DNA from: Yersinia similis
GTDB lineage: Bacteria > Pseudomonadota > Gammaproteobacteria > Enterobacterales > Enterobacteriaceae
Direction: 5' to 3'
Assembly: GCF_001053095.1 (NCBI RefSeq)
Contig: NZ_CGBP01000010.1
Coordinates: 1-64,000, forward strand
DNA length: 64,000 nt
Shown here: positions 51,333 through 63,382 of the stretch, in pieces
Position numbering within the stretch: position 1 is the first letter of the stretch
Layout of the letters: the number at the start of each line of letters is the position of its first letter
Notes under the pieces: model-generated
The model's input: the letters and a program-made list of their open reading frames with translations, nothing else
Databases searched by the model: none
Told to the model about the DNA's origin: nothing
Translations under genes and position numbers: made by a program

Positions 51333-52796
51333 TCACATCAATGGCTGAGCCATCTGCACCAGTGTTATCAACGGTTGCGGGTAGATACCCAACACCAGTA
51401 CCAAAATCGCGGAGATCAGTACCACCACGCCACCGGCAGTCAATGCCCAGTTGCTTGGGGTATCACGTACTAATTTCTCCGGCGGGCTGAGGAACAGACT
51501 GACGGTAACGCGCAGATAATAGTACAAGCCGATGGCACTGCCTAACACCACCGCGCCAGTCAACCACCACAAGTTGGCACTGACACCCATTGCCACCACA
51601 AAGAATTTACCGATAAAGCCCAGTGTCATTGGAATACCGGCCAGTGACAACATCATCACCGTCATCACCGCAGACAGAATAGGCTTATGCCAGAACAAGC
51701 CACGGTAAGAGAACAGGGATTCAGCATCTGGGCCTTTGTACGGGCTGGACATCAGGCTAACGACGCCAAATGCCCCCAGGCTACTAAACAGATACCCCGC
51801 CAGATACACCCCGATGGTTTCCAGCGGTAATGCTAGCTCGTGTGTCTGTACTGCGACCAATGCAATCAGCAAATAGCCAAGGTGGGCAATAGAGGAGTAA
51901 CCCAACAGGCGCTTGATGTTGGTCTGGCTGATCGCCATCAGGTTGCCAAATAGGATCGAGGCCACCGCAATAATCGACAGAACCAAACGCACGGCTTCGC
52001 TGTCCGCCGCCGGTGCGTACATGAACAAGCGCATCACTACGGCAAAGATAGCAATCTTGCTGGCGGTCGCCAGGAATGTGGAGACTGGCGCAGGTGCGCC
52101 CTGATACACATCGGGTGTCCACAGTTGGAACGGTACTAACGACAGTTTAAAGCCGAGGCCAACAATCATCATGCCCAGACCCGCCAGAATCAGCGGTTGG
52201 TGTACCATCGAGTCACTTAGGCTCTGGCCCAACCCTACGAAGGACAGGCTACCGGACTCAGCATACAACAGCGCCATACCGAACAGCAGGAATGACGATG
52301 CCGCCGCAGACAACAGCATGTATTTGATACTGGCTTCCAGTGAACGCTTCTGACGATAGGCATAACCAATCAGACCAAACAGCGGCAGAGTAAGCAGTTC
52401 AATACCCAAGAACAGCGATGCCAGATGATTGGCACTGGCGAGCAGAATACCGCCCAGAGCCGCAATCAACACCAGCAGGTAGAACTCTTCGCGGTTATCC
52501 GGATAGCCGACTAGCCAAGGGTAAGCAAACGTGCTGGTCGCTAAGCTGGCGACAATCACCAGCCCGGTGTAGAACATCGAATAGCCGTCAACCCGCATCA
52601 ACGGAGTGACATCCATCGGCCCGACCTGTCCAACAAAGTAAAGTGACAGCAGCGCCAGATTAAGCCCAATGACAGTCAGTGTGGCATTAATAAAGTGATC
52701 GCGTCGCCACGCAATGGACAGCATCACAACCACCACCGTCAATCCGACGATCAACAGTGGTAGCATTGCGATCAGTTGTTGAGGAGTTATTGTCAT
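51333..52796 (-). CDS. nuoN: NADH:quinone oxidoreductase subunit N
   Basis: Membrane subunit of complex I (487 residues, about 14 helices) of the Mrp-antiporter-like type, thought to pump protons. The key Lys and Glu lie in membrane segments such as [17 protein letters not shown] and [23 protein letters not shown]. It ends [10 protein letters not shown]. Last gene of the operon, six bases after nuoM, followed by a terminator. Confidence 0.96.
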   Translation of the reverse strand: MTITPQQLIAMLPLLIVGLTVVVVMLSIAWRRDHFINATLTVIGLNLALLSLYFVGQVGPMDVTPLMRVDGYSMFYTGLVIVASLATSTFAYPWLVGYPDNREEFYLLVLIAALGGILLASANHLASLFLGIELLTLPLFGLIGYAYRQKRSLEASIKYMLLSAAASSFLLFGMALLYAESGSLSFVGLGQSLSDSMVHQPLILAGLGMMIVGLGFKLSLVPFQLWTPDVYQGAPAPVSTFLATASKIAIFAVVMRLFMYAPAADSEAVRLVLSIIAVASILFGNLMAISQTNIKRLLGYSSIAHLGYLLIALVAVQTHELALPLETIGVYLAGYLFSSLGAFGVVSLMSSPYKGPDAESLFSYRGLFWHKPILSAVMTVMMLSLAGIPMTLGFIGKFFVVAMGVSANLWWLTGAVVLGSAIGLYYYLRVTVSLFLSPPEKLVRDTPSNWALTAGGVVVLISAILVLVLGIYPQPLITLVQMAQPLM

Positions 52797-52802
52797 GGCG
52801 AA

Positions 52803-54335
52803 TTATGGCCTTGTAATAGATGGAACTGGAATAGATGCAGCTGAGAACCACTGTTGCACATTACTCATTGCCGCATGGGACGTGTCGAGGATCGGCTGCG
52901 GGTAAACCCCCAGCAACACGAGCAATACCACCAGCAGTAAGACAATGGACAGTTCCCGTGCGGTCATACCCGGTAAAGCTTCCTCCGATTTTGGCGTACC
53001 GTAATAAGCACGCTGCATCATAATAAGCGAGTAAACCGACGCAAATACCAAGCCAAAGGTCGCTATCACCGTAATCACCGGTACCACCTGGAAGCTACCG
53101 AATAGGATCATGAATTCGCCGACGAAGTTACCGGTCCCCGGCATCCCCAGTGTCGCTACAGCGAAGAACAGGGATAGCGCAGGTAGGTATTTTATCCGCC
53201 CCCACAAACCGCCCATCTGGCGCATATCACGCGTATGCAAACGTTCGTACAACTGACCACAGATAATGAACATCCCCGCGGCTGACAAGCCGTGAGCAAT
53301 CATCTGAATTACCGCACCCTGATAAGCCAGTTGGCTGCCGGTATAAATAGCAATCAACACGAAGCCCATGTGCGACACGCTGGTGTAAGCAATAAGACGT
53401 TTGATATCCGTCTGGCAAAACGCCATCCATGCACCGTAGAAGATGCCGACAACCCCTAACCACATGGCGATAGGGGCAAACTCATGAGATGCATTTGGGA
53501 ACAGAGGCAGGCTGAAACGCAGCAAACCATAAGCCGCGGTCTTCAGCAAAATCCCCGCCAAGTCAACAGAACCGGCAGTAGGTGCCTGGCTGTGTGCATC
53601 CGGCAACCAGCCATGTAATGGCACCACTGGCATTTTTACCGCAAAAGCGATAAAGAAGCCCAGCATCAGCAGATATTCCACATTCCGCGACATCGGGGTT
53701 TTCAACAGATCTTCGTAGTTGAACGTCCAAATACCGGTGGCATTGAAGTGCACAAACACCAACCCCAGAATGGCAATCAGCATAATCAAGCCGCTGGCCT
53801 GCGTATAAATAAAGAACTTGGTAGCCGCAGTGATCCGGGTTTTACCGTCTGAGGCTTTATGGCCCCACAAGGCGATCAGGAAGTACATTGGTACCAACAT
53901 CATTTCCCAGAAGAAGAAGAACAGGAACATGTCGATAGCCAAGAACACACCGATCACCCCACCCAGAATCCATAACAGATTCAGGTGGAAGAAACCCTGA
54001 TAGCGCTGAATTTCACGCCATGAACAGAGGATCGCCAGTACACCGAGTAGGCCGGTCAGCACCACCATCAGCAAGGACAAACCGTCCAACGCTAAATGGA
54101 ATCTAATGCCGAAACGTGGGATCCACGGCACATTATAATATGTCTGCCACTGCGGAATACCCGCCGGGTTCATCAGTGAATAGTTGCCCTGCCCCCACAG
54201 ATACAGGGAAAGCACCAATGTCAGCCCCATCGCGATTAACGCAATCCAACGCGGTACTTTGGTACCGAAGCGTTCAAGCTGCCAGCACAGCAGACCGCCG
54301 ATAAAGGGGATAAGAATTAGCCAAGGTAATAGCAT
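52803..54335 (-). CDS. nuoM: NADH:quinone oxidoreductase subunit M
   Basis: Complex I membrane subunit of 510 residues with about 14 helices, antiporter-like. FFFFWEMMLVPMYFLIALWG carries the conserved Glu. KMPVVPLHGWLPDAHSQAPTAGSVDLAG is the conserved TM7 Lys/loop region. It lies 39 bases after nuoL in the operon. Confidence 0.97.
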   Translation of the reverse strand: MLLPWLILIPFIGGLLCWQLERFGTKVPRWIALIAMGLTLVLSLYLWGQGNYSLMNPAGIPQWQTYYNVPWIPRFGIRFHLALDGLSLLMVVLTGLLGVLAILCSWREIQRYQGFFHLNLLWILGGVIGVFLAIDMFLFFFFWEMMLVPMYFLIALWGHKASDGKTRITAATKFFIYTQASGLIMLIAILGLVFVHFNATGIWTFNYEDLLKTPMSRNVEYLLMLGFFIAFAVKMPVVPLHGWLPDAHSQAPTAGSVDLAGILLKTAAYGLLRFSLPLFPNASHEFAPIAMWLGVVGIFYGAWMAFCQTDIKRLIAYTSVSHMGFVLIAIYTGSQLAYQGAVIQMIAHGLSAAGMFIICGQLYERLHTRDMRQMGGLWGRIKYLPALSLFFAVATLGMPGTGNFVGEFMILFGSFQVVPVITVIATFGLVFASVYSLIMMQRAYYGTPKSEEALPGMTARELSIVLLLVVLLVLLGVYPQPILDTSHAAMSNVQQWFSAASIPVPSITRP

Positions 54336-54374
54336 GGCGTTTTGTGTCCCTAATTAATGAGCCTATTCAGGCAT

Positions 54375-56219
54375 CTATACGAAAAGCAACAGAGCCAGCA
54401 CAATCACTGCACCCAAACCTATAGAGGCGGCGTACCAACGTACCTGCCCATTCTCACTGACGGTCAGACCGCGATTACTCCAGCGCGAAAGCACCGCCGG
54501 TGTATTCATCAGTGAATTCAGCGGATCGCGCTGCAACAGTTTTGCAATCCACAGATACGGGCGGACAAACAGGTTATGGTACAACCAGTCAAAGCCCCAC
54601 GCATGGAACCACCAGACCGTAAAGAAGCGGCCCGGCGCACTTTGCGCAATGCTGTTAACCAGTTGGCGTTTGCCCAGATACAAGAACGCGGCCAGTGCAA
54701 TACCGATCACCACCAAGACACCGGAGAAAATTTCCAGCGGCATTTTTCCCTCTTCACCAAAGTGAAGCTCTGGCAACACACCCGCCAGTGGTGGAGTTAT
54801 CAACGCGCCGACGAAGGTCGACAGCACCAGTAACACGATTAACGGCAGGCTATGGGTGATCCCTTTAACCGGATGTGCTTTAGTTTTTGGCTCACCATGG
54901 AACACAATGAAAATCATCCGGAAAGTATACAGCGCGGTGAGGAATGCCCCGACCAGCCCTGCCACCATCAGATTGATATGGCCACTGGCCAATGCGCCCC
55001 ACAGAATTTCGTCTTTGCTATAGAAGCCTGCAGTAACGATTGGCAAGGCTGCCAATGCTGCACCGCCCACCAGGAAGCAGATATACACCAATGGAATAGT
55101 CTTACGCAGACCGCCCATTTTGAAGATATTTTGCTCGTGGTGGCAGGCCAGAATAACTGAGCCTGAGGAAAGGAACAGTAACGCTTTAAAGAATGCATGG
55201 GTCATCAAATGGAAGATTGCTGCATCCCACGCCTGTACGCCCAGTGCCAGAAACATGTAGCCAATCTGGCTCATGGTGGAGTACGCCAACACCCGTTTGA
55301 TATCGGTTTGCACCAGTGCGGCGAAGCCCGCCAACACCAGTGTGACCGCACCGATAATCCCCACTAAATGCAGAACTTCAGGTGCCATCAGGAACAGGCC
55401 ATGAGTACGGGCAATCAGATAGACGCCGGCGGTAACCATGGTCGCCGCATGGATCAGCGCGGAAACTGGCGTCGGGCCGGCCATCGCATCAGCTAACCAG
55501 GTTTGTAGCGGCAACTGTGCTGATTTACCGACCGCACCACCCAGTAGCATTAGCGTCGCCCAGGTAATGGCGGTCGACCCCATCTCCAGTTTCTGCGGAG
55601 CCAAGATCATTAGCTCACGGATATTCAGCGTGCCCAACTCTTGGTAAAGAATGAACAGCGCAAAAGCCAGGAATACGTCACCCACACGGGTCACAATAAA
55701 GGCTTTCATTGCCGCAGCACCGTTGGCGGAATGCTTGTAGTAGAAGCCGATCAGCAGGTAACTGCACAGCCCTACGCCTTCCCAGCCGAGATACATCAGC
55801 AACAGGTTATCCGCCAGAACCAGAACCACCATACTAGCGATAAACAGATTGGTGTAGGCGAAGAAGCGAGAGTAGCCCTCTTCCCCACGCATATACCACG
55901 AGGCATACATGTGGATCAGGAAGCCCACCCCGGTCACCACCGACAACATGGTCAGCGACAAACCGTCCAATGTCAGGGTCAACGGAATGTTAAAGGTGCC
56001 GACAGACATCCAGTTCCATAACGTCTGATTAAATACCTGTACGCCAGTGGCTTTTTGACTGAGGAAATCCACCGCCACATACAACGTCACCAGCGCGGTC
56101 AACCCGGTAGAACCCACCCCAACGGTGGCGGCGGTATTTTCAGACCAGCGCCCACGGGAGAATGCCAACAGCAAGAAACCCAGCAGTGGCAGCAGAATTG
56201 TTAAATATAATAGGTTCAT
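54375..56219 (-). CDS. nuoL: NADH:quinone oxidoreductase subunit L
   Basis: Complex I membrane subunit of 614 residues. It has 14-15 antiporter-like helices ([50 protein letters not shown]) plus the C-terminal lateral helix and a final transmembrane anchor ([14 protein letters not shown]) unique to NuoL. Its ATG overlaps the nuoK stop by ATGA. Confidence 0.97.
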
Positions 56220-56518
56220 CCGCGCATCTCACTGACTGTATCAATATCCAGAGTATGGCGGCGACGATACAACTGAAGCAGCAGTGCCAGACCAATACTG
56301 GCCTCGGCTGCCGCCAGCGTGATCGCCAGGATATACATCACCTGACCGTCTGCCTGCCCCCAGTAACTGCCCGCCACGACAAAAGCGAGTGCGGCTGCGT
56401 TGATCATCACTTCAAGGCTTATCAGCATAAACAGTAAATTGCGACGGATCAGCAACCCCGTCAGCCCCAGCACAAACAGAATGGCCGCCAGAATCAAGCC
56501 ATGTTGTAGAGGGATCAT
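56216..56518 (-). CDS. nuoK: NADH:quinone oxidoreductase subunit K
   Basis: Small complex I membrane subunit of 100 residues with three helices. Conserved Glu residues lie in [15 protein letters not shown] and [13 protein letters not shown]. It overlaps both nuoJ and nuoL by four bases, so translation is coupled through the three genes. Confidence 0.97.
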
Positions 56519-57060
56519 GCTTGTTCCTCCGTTTTTCTTTTCGCTGAATCGCTCGCACCCATCACTTCACCCGGTTTATGCTCACGACCAATATGGAATG
56601 CCACTACCATGCCCGCCAGCAGTAACATTGACGCCAGTTCGACCGCTAACACATAAGGGCCGAACAAACTGATCCCGACGGCTTTGGCATCAACCATTTC
56701 ACCGCTGATACCCTGATCAGAGACAGAACTGATGGCATAAATCAGTACTGATAACAGAACCAGAGCGAGTAAACTGGGGCCTATCCACAGACTGGGTTTC
56801 AGCCAGGCACGCTCTTGTTGCTCGACTTTGCCAAGGTTCAGCATCATCACGACAAACACGAACAGCACCATAATGGCCCCCGCGTAAACAATGATTTCCA
56901 GCGCACCGGCAAAATAAGCCCCCAGCGAGAAGAACACCGCCGAAATAGCCAACAAAGAGATAATCAGGTACAGCAACGCATGTACCGGGTTGGTGTGAGT
57001 GATAACGCGAATTGTCGCCACCACGGCCACCAATGCTGCAATATAAAATGCAAATTCCAT
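56515..57060 (-). CDS. nuoJ: NADH:quinone oxidoreductase subunit J
   Basis: Complex I membrane subunit of 181 residues with five helices. The conserved third helix contains [25 protein letters not shown]. The C-terminal tail is polar. It lies 12 bases after nuoI. Confidence 0.96.
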
Positions 57061-57072
57061 GGAAAGCGGCTC

Positions 57073-57615
57073 CTAGGGCATTAGACCTTTAACGTCGATC
57101 GGTTTGGCTTCATTTTCGGCTTCGCCTTTCTGCTTACCATCAATCGCCATACCGGCCATCCGGTAAAAGTTATATTCCGGATATTTACCCGGACCCGAGA
57201 TCAACAGATCTTCTTTCTCATACACCAGATCTTGCCGCTTAAACTCACCCATTTCGAAATCCGGCGTTAGCTGAATAGCGGTTGTTGGGCAAGCTTCTTC
57301 ACACAGACCACAGAAAATGCAGCGGGAGAAGTTGATACGGAAGAATTCCGGATACCAGCGACCATCTTTCTGTTCTGCTTTCTGTAATGAGATACAGCCA
57401 ACCGGACAGGCAACAGCACACAGGTTACAGGCGACACAACGCTCTTCGCCGTCCGGATCACGCGTCAGCACGATACGGCCACGGTAGCGCGGCGGCAGGT
57501 AAACCGGTTCTTCCGGATACATTAAGGTTTCACGCTTGTGGAAGGCATGAAGGCCAATCATCCACAGGCTGCGCACTTGGGTGCCGAAACCAACCACTAA
57601 CTCTTTCAACGTCAT
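57073..57615 (-). CDS. nuoI: NADH:quinone oxidoreductase subunit I
   Basis: Ferredoxin-like subunit of 180 residues with two 4Fe-4S clusters (N6a and N6b): [15 protein letters not shown] and [15 protein letters not shown]. It carries electrons from NuoG toward NuoB at the membrane interface. [17 protein letters not shown] precedes the first cluster motif, as in the family. Confidence 0.97.
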   Translation of the reverse strand: MTLKELVVGFGTQVRSLWMIGLHAFHKRETLMYPEEPVYLPPRYRGRIVLTRDPDGEERCVACNLCAVACPVGCISLQKAEQKDGRWYPEFFRINFSRCIFCGLCEEACPTTAIQLTPDFEMGEFKRQDLVYEKEDLLISGPGKYPEYNFYRMAGMAIDGKQKGEAENEAKPIDVKGLMP

Positions 57616-57629
57616 GGTTTATTCACCCC

Positions 57630-58607
57630 TTATTGAGCGTTGTACAAAATGACCGCGGCAGTCGCCAGCAGATTCAGCAGGGTCAACGGCAGGCACACTT
57701 TCCAGCCGAATGACATCACTTGGTCATAACGTGGGCGCGGCAAAGATGCACGGATTAGAATGAACATCACCATGAAGAAAGCCGTTTTCAGCGCAAACCA
57801 GATAAATGGCGGCAGGAACGGGCCTTGCCAGCCACCGAAGAACAAGGTGACGATCAACGCAGAGACAGTCACGATACCGATGTATTCACCTACGAAGAAC
57901 AAACCGAATTTCATACCGGAATATTCAATGTGGTAACCATCGGCCAACTCTTGTTCAGCTTCTGGCTGGTCAAAGGGATGACGGTGACAAACTGCAACAC
58001 CCGCGATAGCAAAGGTCAAGAAACCAAAGAATTGCGGGATCACATTCCAGACGTGCTCCTGAGAGTTAACAATATCCTGCATGTTAAATGAGCCAGCCTG
58101 TGCTACCACGCCCATCAAGGATAAGCCGAGGAACACTTCATAGCTCAGGGTCTGTGCCGATGCACGCATCGCCCCTAACAGAGAATATTTGTTATTACTG
58201 GCCCAACCGGCGAACAACACGGCATATACCGCCAGGCCCGCCATCATCAGGAAGAACAAAATACCGATATTGAGGTCCGCTACCGCCCACGTCGGGCTGA
58301 CCGGGACAATAGCGAAAGACAGCAGCAGTGAGGTAAACGCAATCACCGGTGCCAGGGTAAAAATAGCCCGGTCAGAGAAGCGAGGAACCCAGTCTTCTTT
58401 GAAGAACATTTTGATCATGTCAGCAACCAGCTGCAATGACCCGCCCCAACCCACACGGTTTGGCCCGTAGCGGTTTTGGAACAGGCCCAGCAGACGGCGC
58501 TCACCAAAGCTCATAAATGCGCCACAGGTCACTACCACCAGCAAAATCACGACCGCTTTCAGGACAGAGATTAAAATCTCAATCAATTCAGGCGTAAACC
58601 AGCTCAT
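57630..58607 (-). CDS. nuoH: NADH:quinone oxidoreductase subunit H
   Basis: Complex I membrane subunit of 325 residues with eight helices, forming part of the quinone cavity. Conserved loops include [30 protein letters not shown] and the Glu/Asp-rich [29 protein letters not shown]. Its ATG overlaps the nuoG stop (ATGA). Confidence 0.97.
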
Positions 58608-61348
58608 TGTACTGCCTCCCGCAGATCCTCAACACGTGTACCCACCAGAATCGGTGGAATACCCGGTAAGCCAAGCGGCAAGCCGACCTGACCCTGAGCT
58701 AAGGTGTCGCTCAAGCGCACTGGCAGACGCAGAGTCTGACCCGCACAGTTGAACTCGACCAACGTACCGAGGTTAACCCCGAGCGCCGCAGCATCTGCCG
58801 GGTTGACCATCACATAAGGTGTTGGCATCCGTTGCTGGATCACATCTGAACGCTGTGACATCTCTTCGCTACCAAACAAATGGTAATAAGGCGCAATCTG
58901 CCAATTGCCCACCGTAGCGGTAAAGGCAGCCGGTATGGAATCGAAGTAATCCAACGTTCCCTCCCCTGCTTCAATCAGCCGTACACCCGGATCACCAAAG
59001 CGCAAGCTCCCCCCTACTTCTGCCTGGAATTTGTTCCATGCCTGTGGTGAGTTCCAGCCAGGTGCCCAAGCGAATGGGATCTGCTGACGATCAGCCATTG
59101 GGCTGTTATTCCCTTCCATTGAGAAGGAGAATGGCGTGTCGATGTCCTGTGGTTGACGCGGTTCATGCACACTGATATCCGCGCGCATCGCGGTACGGCC
59201 ACTGTAGCGGTGTGGTGAGCGTGCCAGCCGCTGACCACGGATACGGAATGTCGCATCCGGTGCGGCTTCAACGATACCTTGCAACTGTGGCAATGCCTCT
59301 ACACAGGCTGCAATCACATGATCCAGTTGCGTCCAGCCCACATGGCGGCTGGTATACGTTGAGTGTAGCGAGTGCAACCAACGCCAGCTTTCCAGCATGA
59401 TACTGCGGCTTTCTGGTTTTTTTGGATCATCGTAATAGGTGGGGTCATAAACCTGGAAGAAACGCTGAGCGCGGCCTTCCTGATTGACCAGCGTACCGTC
59501 GCTTTCAGCAAAACTGGCGGCCGATAGGATCAAGTTGGCTTTATCCATGATCGCCGTGCGTTGGTGATCCACCACAATCAGGTTAGTAACGTTATCCAAC
59601 GCCGCATCGACTTTATCTTTCGCTGCATGGCGATACAGATCGTTTTCCATCACGATGGCACTGTCTGCCTCACCGCGGGTTAACAACTCCAGCGCCTGAT
59701 CCAGTGAACCGCCGCCAATCATCGATAATCCGATGCTGTTGGCCGCACTGGCCACAAAGGTGATACCGACATCAGAACCGCGGTTTTTCAGGGCTTTCGC
59801 CACGTTCGCCGCCGCCTCAATGATGGCATCGCTGCCCGCACTGCTGCCAGTAATAATCAGTGGCTTCTTCGCCCCTGCCAAGGCCTGTACGATAATATCA
59901 ACTTTGCCTTTCAGGCTACGATCAAGGTCATCGACCGCAGGTGCGGACTCATCCAGCGCATGCGCAATGGCGAAACCTAAACGAGCTTGGTCATCAACTG
60001 GCGCACGGTAGTTCCAGGCTGCAATATCATCCATCCGAGTGTTATCAACGTTAGTGATAAACAGTGGATGTTTGGCATGCTGACCAATGTTCATGATCGC
60101 GGCAATCTGCCAGTCAGCCACTTTCTGTGCAGCGGCCATCTCGCGGGCTTTGCCTTTCACCGCCTGACGAACAGAGAGGGCAATACGTGCACCGGTCTGC
60201 GTGAGGTCTTCACCCAAGATCAACACCGCATCGTAGCTTTCAATTTCACGCAGCGCTGGCGTGTAGATACCGCCTTCGCGCAATACTTTCAACATCAGTT
60301 GCAGGCGTTGTTGTTCACCGGCGCCGATGCCGGTATAGAAGTTTTCCGCACCAACCAGTTCACGCAACGCAAAGTTGCTTTCCAAACTGGCGCGTGGAGA
60401 GCCAATACCAATGGTTTTTTTCGCCTGACGGAGAATATCTGCCGCACCTTGCATCGCCTGATCGGCATTCAGGTGGATCCAGTCGCTGCCACGCAATTGC
60501 TGTGGCTGACGTGGACGGTCTTTCAGGTTGACATAACCATAACCAAAACGGCCACGATCACACATAAAGTAGTGGTTCACCGAGCCGTTATAGCGGTTTT
60601 CGATACGACGCAATTCACCATAGCGTTCGCCTGGGCTGGTGTTGCAGCCGACGCTGCACTGCTGGCAGATGCTCGGGGCGAACTGCATATCCCATTTGCG
60701 GTTATAACGCTCAGAATGAGTTTTGTCGGTAAATACACCAGTCGGACACACTTCAACCAGGTTACCGGAGAACTCGCTTTCCAGCGTACCGCTTTCCGTA
60801 CGCCCAAAGTAGACGTTGTCATGGGCACCGTAAACACCTAAATCAGTGCCGTCGGCGTAATCTTTGTAGTAACGCACACAGCGATAGCAGGCAATACAGC
60901 GGTTCATTTCATGGGAGATGAACGGGCCGAGATCCTGATTCTGGTGAGTCCGTTTAGTGAAGCGATAACGACGGAAGCTGTGGCCGGTCATCACTGTCAT
61001 ATCTTGCAGATGACAATTCCCCCCTTCTTCACAGACCGGGCAATCGTGTGGGTGGTTAGTCATTAACCATTCAACCACACTCTCACGGAACGCTTTGGCT
61101 TCACTGTCATCAATGGAAATAAAGGTTCCATCGGTGGCCGGTGTCATACAGGACATAACCAAACGCCCACGGGTATCATCCGCGTTTTGGTATTGCTTTA
61201 CCGCGCATTGACGGCAAGCGCCGACGCTTCCCAGCGCCGGATGCCAGCAAAAGTAAGGAATATCGAGCCCAAGGGAGAGACAAGCTTGTAACAGGTTGTC
61301 GGCCCCATTTACGTCGTATTCTTTGCCGTCTACATGAATCGTAGCCAT
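58604..61348 (-). CDS. nuoG: NADH:quinone oxidoreductase subunit G
   Basis: Largest peripheral complex I subunit (914 residues). Cluster ligands appear in order: 2Fe-2S in [16 protein letters not shown], the His-Cys 4Fe-4S site [25 protein letters not shown] with CPTGVF, and the extra N7 cluster CQQCSVGCN with a later Cys in [11 protein letters not shown], found in enterobacterial NuoG. A molybdopterin-oxidoreductase-like fold follows without cofactor. GGAAG precedes the ATG. There is an 86-base gap from nuoF, the largest in the operon portion seen. Confidence 0.97.
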
Positions 61349-61434
61349 ATCAGCATGCTTCCAAATGACCCACCTTACGGCAGGCGTTAATCAAAAATTC
61401 TGACCTCTACGGTAAAACCGTAAGGGTATCTATG

Positions 61435-62820
61435 CTACCAGCGCGCTTTTAATAGATTAGGTTGAATACCAGCTATGGCTCGGGTGTTGCCGCTAGTCAT
61501 TCCAGATTCATAGGCCTTAGTTGCGATCCCGGCTTCGAATTCGTCCCGGAAATATTTAATCGCACTTTGTAGGGGTTCAACCGCACCTGGCGCATGAGCA
61601 CAGAAGGTTTTACCCGGCCCTAAGAAGCGGCACAGTTGCTCTAGCGTTTCGATATCACCCGGCTGGCCTTCACCACGTTCTATTGCACGTAAGATTTTCA
61701 CACTCCATGGCAAACCATCGCGGCACGGTGTACACCAGCCACAGGATTCACGGGAGAAGAACTCTTCCAGGTTGCGCACCAAGGACACCATGCCGATCTC
61801 GTGATCTACCGCCATCGCCAACGCGGTGCCTAAACGGCTACCAGCTTTAGCAATATTCTCAAAATCCATCGGTAAATCCAGATGGTCAGCGGTCAGGAAA
61901 TCGGTACCCGCCCCGCCCGGCTGCCAGGCTTTAAATTTCAGGCCATCACGCATACCGCCAGCGTAATCTTCCAGAATCTCACGGGCGCTGATCCCAAACG
62001 GCAATTCCCACAGCCCCGGATTTTTCACCCGGCCAGAGAAGCCCATCAGTTTGGTTCCGGCATCGTTACTCTTACCGGCGGTGATCCCCTGATACCACTC
62101 AACGCCATGTTCGATAATGGCCGGTACGTTACACAGGGTTTCAACGTTATTCACGCAAGTCGGTTTGCCCCAGACGCCGGAAGAGGCGGGGAACGGCGGC
62201 TTAGAACGCGGGTTAGCACGGCGGCCTTCCAGTGAGTTAATCAACGCCGTTTCTTCACCACAGATATAACGACCCGCACCGGTATGGACAATCAGTTCGA
62301 AATCAAAACCACTGCCCATGATGTTCTTGCCCAGCAAACCGGCTTCGGTGGCTTCAGCAATCGCCCGACGCAAATGCACTGCCGCTTCAATATATTCGCC
62401 ACGCAGGAAGATATAGCCACGGTAGGCTTTCAGCGCGAAGGCACTGATCAGCATCCCCTCCACCAGTAGATGAGGCAATTGCTCCATCAGCAGACGGTCT
62501 TTATAGGTGCCTGGCTCCATCTCATCAGCGTTACACAGCAGATAGCGGATGTTCATGCTTTCGTCTTTGGGCATCAGGCTCCACTTCAAACCGGTGGAGA
62601 AACCTGCGCCGCCACGCCCTTTCAGGCCAGCGTCTTTGACAACGTTAACAACATCAGTGGGCGCCATGCCTTTTAACGCTTTTTCTGCCCCGGCATAGCC
62701 GTTTTTGCTGCGATACTCATCCAACCACACGGGCTGTTTGTCATCGCGCAAACGCCAGGTCAGCGGGTGCATTTCTGGCGTCCGGATAATTTCCTTGGTC
62801 GTTCCTGAATTGATGGTCAT
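61435..62820 (-). CDS. nuoF: NADH:quinone oxidoreductase subunit F
   Basis: NADH-binding flavoprotein subunit of 461 residues. NADH/FMN sites are [16 protein letters not shown] and [13 protein letters not shown]; the N3 4Fe-4S cluster is [12 protein letters not shown] with a later Cys in LEQLCRFLG. It ends [10 protein letters not shown]. The ATG overlaps the nuoE stop (ATGA). The N-terminus has about 9 residues more than E. coli NuoF. Confidence 0.97.
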   Translation of the reverse strand: MTINSGTTKEIIRTPEMHPLTWRLRDDKQPVWLDEYRSKNGYAGAEKALKGMAPTDVVNVVKDAGLKGRGGAGFSTGLKWSLMPKDESMNIRYLLCNADEMEPGTYKDRLLMEQLPHLLVEGMLISAFALKAYRGYIFLRGEYIEAAVHLRRAIAEATEAGLLGKNIMGSGFDFELIVHTGAGRYICGEETALINSLEGRRANPRSKPPFPASSGVWGKPTCVNNVETLCNVPAIIEHGVEWYQGITAGKSNDAGTKLMGFSGRVKNPGLWELPFGISAREILEDYAGGMRDGLKFKAWQPGGAGTDFLTADHLDLPMDFENIAKAGSRLGTALAMAVDHEIGMVSLVRNLEEFFSRESCGWCTPCRDGLPWSVKILRAIERGEGQPGDIETLEQLCRFLGPGKTFCAHAPGAVEPLQSAIKYFRDEFEAGIATKAYESGMTSGNTRAIAGIQPNLLKARW

Positions 62821-63380
62821 GGATATTGCTCCAGTAACTTCTCGATCTCTTCAGGCTTTAGGTAGCTGTGGGTATCGTCGTCGATCATCATCGTCGGCCC
62901 ACGGTCACAGTTACCCAGACAACAGGTTGGCAACAAGGTGAAACGGCCATCAAAGGTTGTTTGGCCTGGTTTGATACTGAGTTTTTTCTCCAGTGCCGCC
63001 TGAATCCCCTGATAACCGGTGATATGGCACACCACGCTGTCACAATAGCGGATCACATGACGCCCTACTGGCTGGCGGAAGATCTGGCTGTAGAAGGTGG
63101 CGACCCCCTCAACATCACTGGCCGGGATACCCAGCACATCAGCAATCGCATGGATCGCGCCATCCGGTACCCAGCCACGTTGCTTCTGCACAATTTTCAG
63201 TGCTTCAATCGACGCGGCGCGGGCATCTTCGTAATGGTGTTTCTCATGCTCAATAGCATCACGTTCTTCAGCACTCAATTCGAAGGCGTCTGACATGGCC
63301 ACTGGTTCAGCCGCATTGACTGCCAGGTTCACCACATCAAGGCTTCCGTTATGAGCCTGAGTCTCTTTTTGATCACTCAT
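62817..63380 (-). CDS. nuoE: NADH:quinone oxidoreductase subunit E
   Basis: Thioredoxin-like 2Fe-2S (N1a) subunit of 187 residues. Ligands: RYCDSVVCH and [14 protein letters not shown]. The core from [25 protein letters not shown] on matches E. coli NuoE (166 residues), but about 28 extra residues precede it from this ATG. An internal ATG at 63296 (MSDAFELS) would give a more typical length. The ATG at 63380 lies just after the nuoCD stop and is kept because operon spacing favours it. No strong ribosome binding site distinguishes them. Confidence 0.93.
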   Translation of the reverse strand: MSDQKETQAHNGSLDVVNLAVNAAEPVAMSDAFELSAEERDAIEHEKHHYEDARAASIEALKIVQKQRGWVPDGAIHAIADVLGIPASDVEGVATFYSQIFRQPVGRHVIRYCDSVVCHITGYQGIQAALEKKLSIKPGQTTFDGRFTLLPTCCLGNCDRGPTMMIDDDTHSYLKPEEIEKLLEQYP

Positions 63381-63382
63381 AA